From Paracoccaceae bacterium (lineage in GTDB: Bacteria > Pseudomonadota > Alphaproteobacteria > Rhodobacterales > Rhodobacteraceae), in contig JAHRYM010000001.1 in NCBI GenBank assembly GCA_020622085.1, positions 1,963,620-2,027,619 of the forward strand: a DNA stretch of 64,000 nucleotides, read 5' to 3'. The notes beneath the pieces were generated by a model, which saw only the letters and a list, made by a program, of their open reading frames with translations, had not been told where the DNA came from and did not search any database. Made by a program: the position numbers and the translations under genes. This document shows, piece by piece, positions 63,699 to 64,000 of the stretch. Position 1 is the stretch's first letter; the number at the start of each line of letters is the position of its first letter.

Positions 63699-64000
63699 AT
63701 GATCGAGATTTCCCGTCGGACTTTCGTGATGCTGTCAGGCACGGGCCTTGCCCTTGCGGCCTGCGGCAACGGACTTGGCAGCAATGGCGCGGCCAAGCTT
63801 GATGCGCGCGTCGAAGCCACGCGCGCCTATCTGCTGAAGAACTATCCCGGCACCCAGGATCTGATGAGCCGCGCCGCAGGGGTTCTCTACATGCCCCTGA
63901 TGACCGAGGCGGGCTTTGGCCTGGGCGGGGCCTACGGCCGCGGCGCCCTGCAGATCAACGGCGTGACGGTGGACTACTATTCCGCCACGCAGGCAAGCTT
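63699..64000 (+). CDS. SYLF-domain lipoprotein (N-terminal part)
   Basis: Partial, cut by the window end after 100 codons. N-terminus MIEISRRTFVML with a hydrophobic run ending in a lipobox ALAAC (Cys21), so the protein is probably a lipoprotein; SRRTFVML also resembles a twin-arginine motif. The mature part (ARVEATRAYLLKNYPGTQDLMSRAAGVLYMPLMTEAGFGLGG) matches the lipid-binding SYLF / Ysc84-type domain. GGAG lies six bases before ATG 63699. Role at the envelope is likely, but its ligand is unknown. Confidence 0.82.
   Translation, partial: MIEISRRTFVMLSGTGLALAACGNGLGSNGAAKLDARVEATRAYLLKNYPGTQDLMSRAAGVLYMPLMTEAGFGLGGAYGRGALQINGVTVDYYSATQAS

Overview
The window is a chromosomal stretch of a high-GC alphaproteobacterium, most likely in the Rhodobacter/Paracoccus group (Rhodobacteraceae sensu lato). 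Pointers are the glyQ / small membrane protein / glyS / PEP-binding enzyme order, a FolE2-type GTP cyclohydrolase, a zapA / coiled-coil pair beside transketolase, a hemB whose zinc cysteines are replaced, and three ABC importers of the polyamine/opine type. I see no rRNA, tRNA, CRISPR array, prophage or insertion sequence. The placement is inference from gene content; no search was run.

Layout. 1-4.4 kb: minus-strand translation block glyQ, DUF6446-like, glyS and the start of a ppdK-like gene; glyS carries an internal AT-richer segment. 4.6-8.7 kb: a SPOR / peptidoglycan-binding / degenerate trypsin-like protein, then the amino-sugar pair nagK-like and nagA. 8.8-14.0 kb (minus): M20 amidohydrolase, agmatinase-family ureohydrolase, folE2 and a ThDP enzyme. 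14.1-20.3 kb: mazG, an orphan Fe(III)-binding protein, a sulfotransferase-like protein, nucleoside hydrolase, selO and an EEP phosphoesterase.

20.3-42.3 kb is an accessory amine and guanidino-compound region. It holds a frameshifted choline/betaine-binding protein, a zinc alcohol dehydrogenase, an unusual BetI-like regulator fused to an alpha/beta hydrolase, a second ThDP decarboxylase behind ABC importer A, LysR regulator 1 divergent from an M20-like amidohydrolase / amidinotransferase-fold / FAD oxidase operon, ABC importer B, LysR regulator 2 divergent from creatininase, and creatinase convergent with creatininase. Creatininase plus creatinase would convert creatinine through creatine to sarcosine and urea. 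The importers and the two ThDP enzymes suggest uptake and breakdown of other amines and guanidino compounds.

43-64 kb is mostly housekeeping: clpX, clpP, an amidase followed by ABC importer C (putrescine/spermidine type), bolA/ibaG, a CGFS glutaredoxin, zapA with its coiled-coil partner, transketolase, an acyl-CoA synthetase overlapping a DsbA-like oxidoreductase, a Bcr/CflA-type efflux protein, mfd with a small membrane protein, hemB and the start of a SYLF lipoprotein.

The most striking items are the BetI-hydrolase fusion (22450-24009) under an AT-rich, palindrome-bearing promoter, the mosaic glyS, the SPOR protein whose protease domain has lost all three catalytic residues, and the single-base frameshift in the choline-binding protein's signal peptide.
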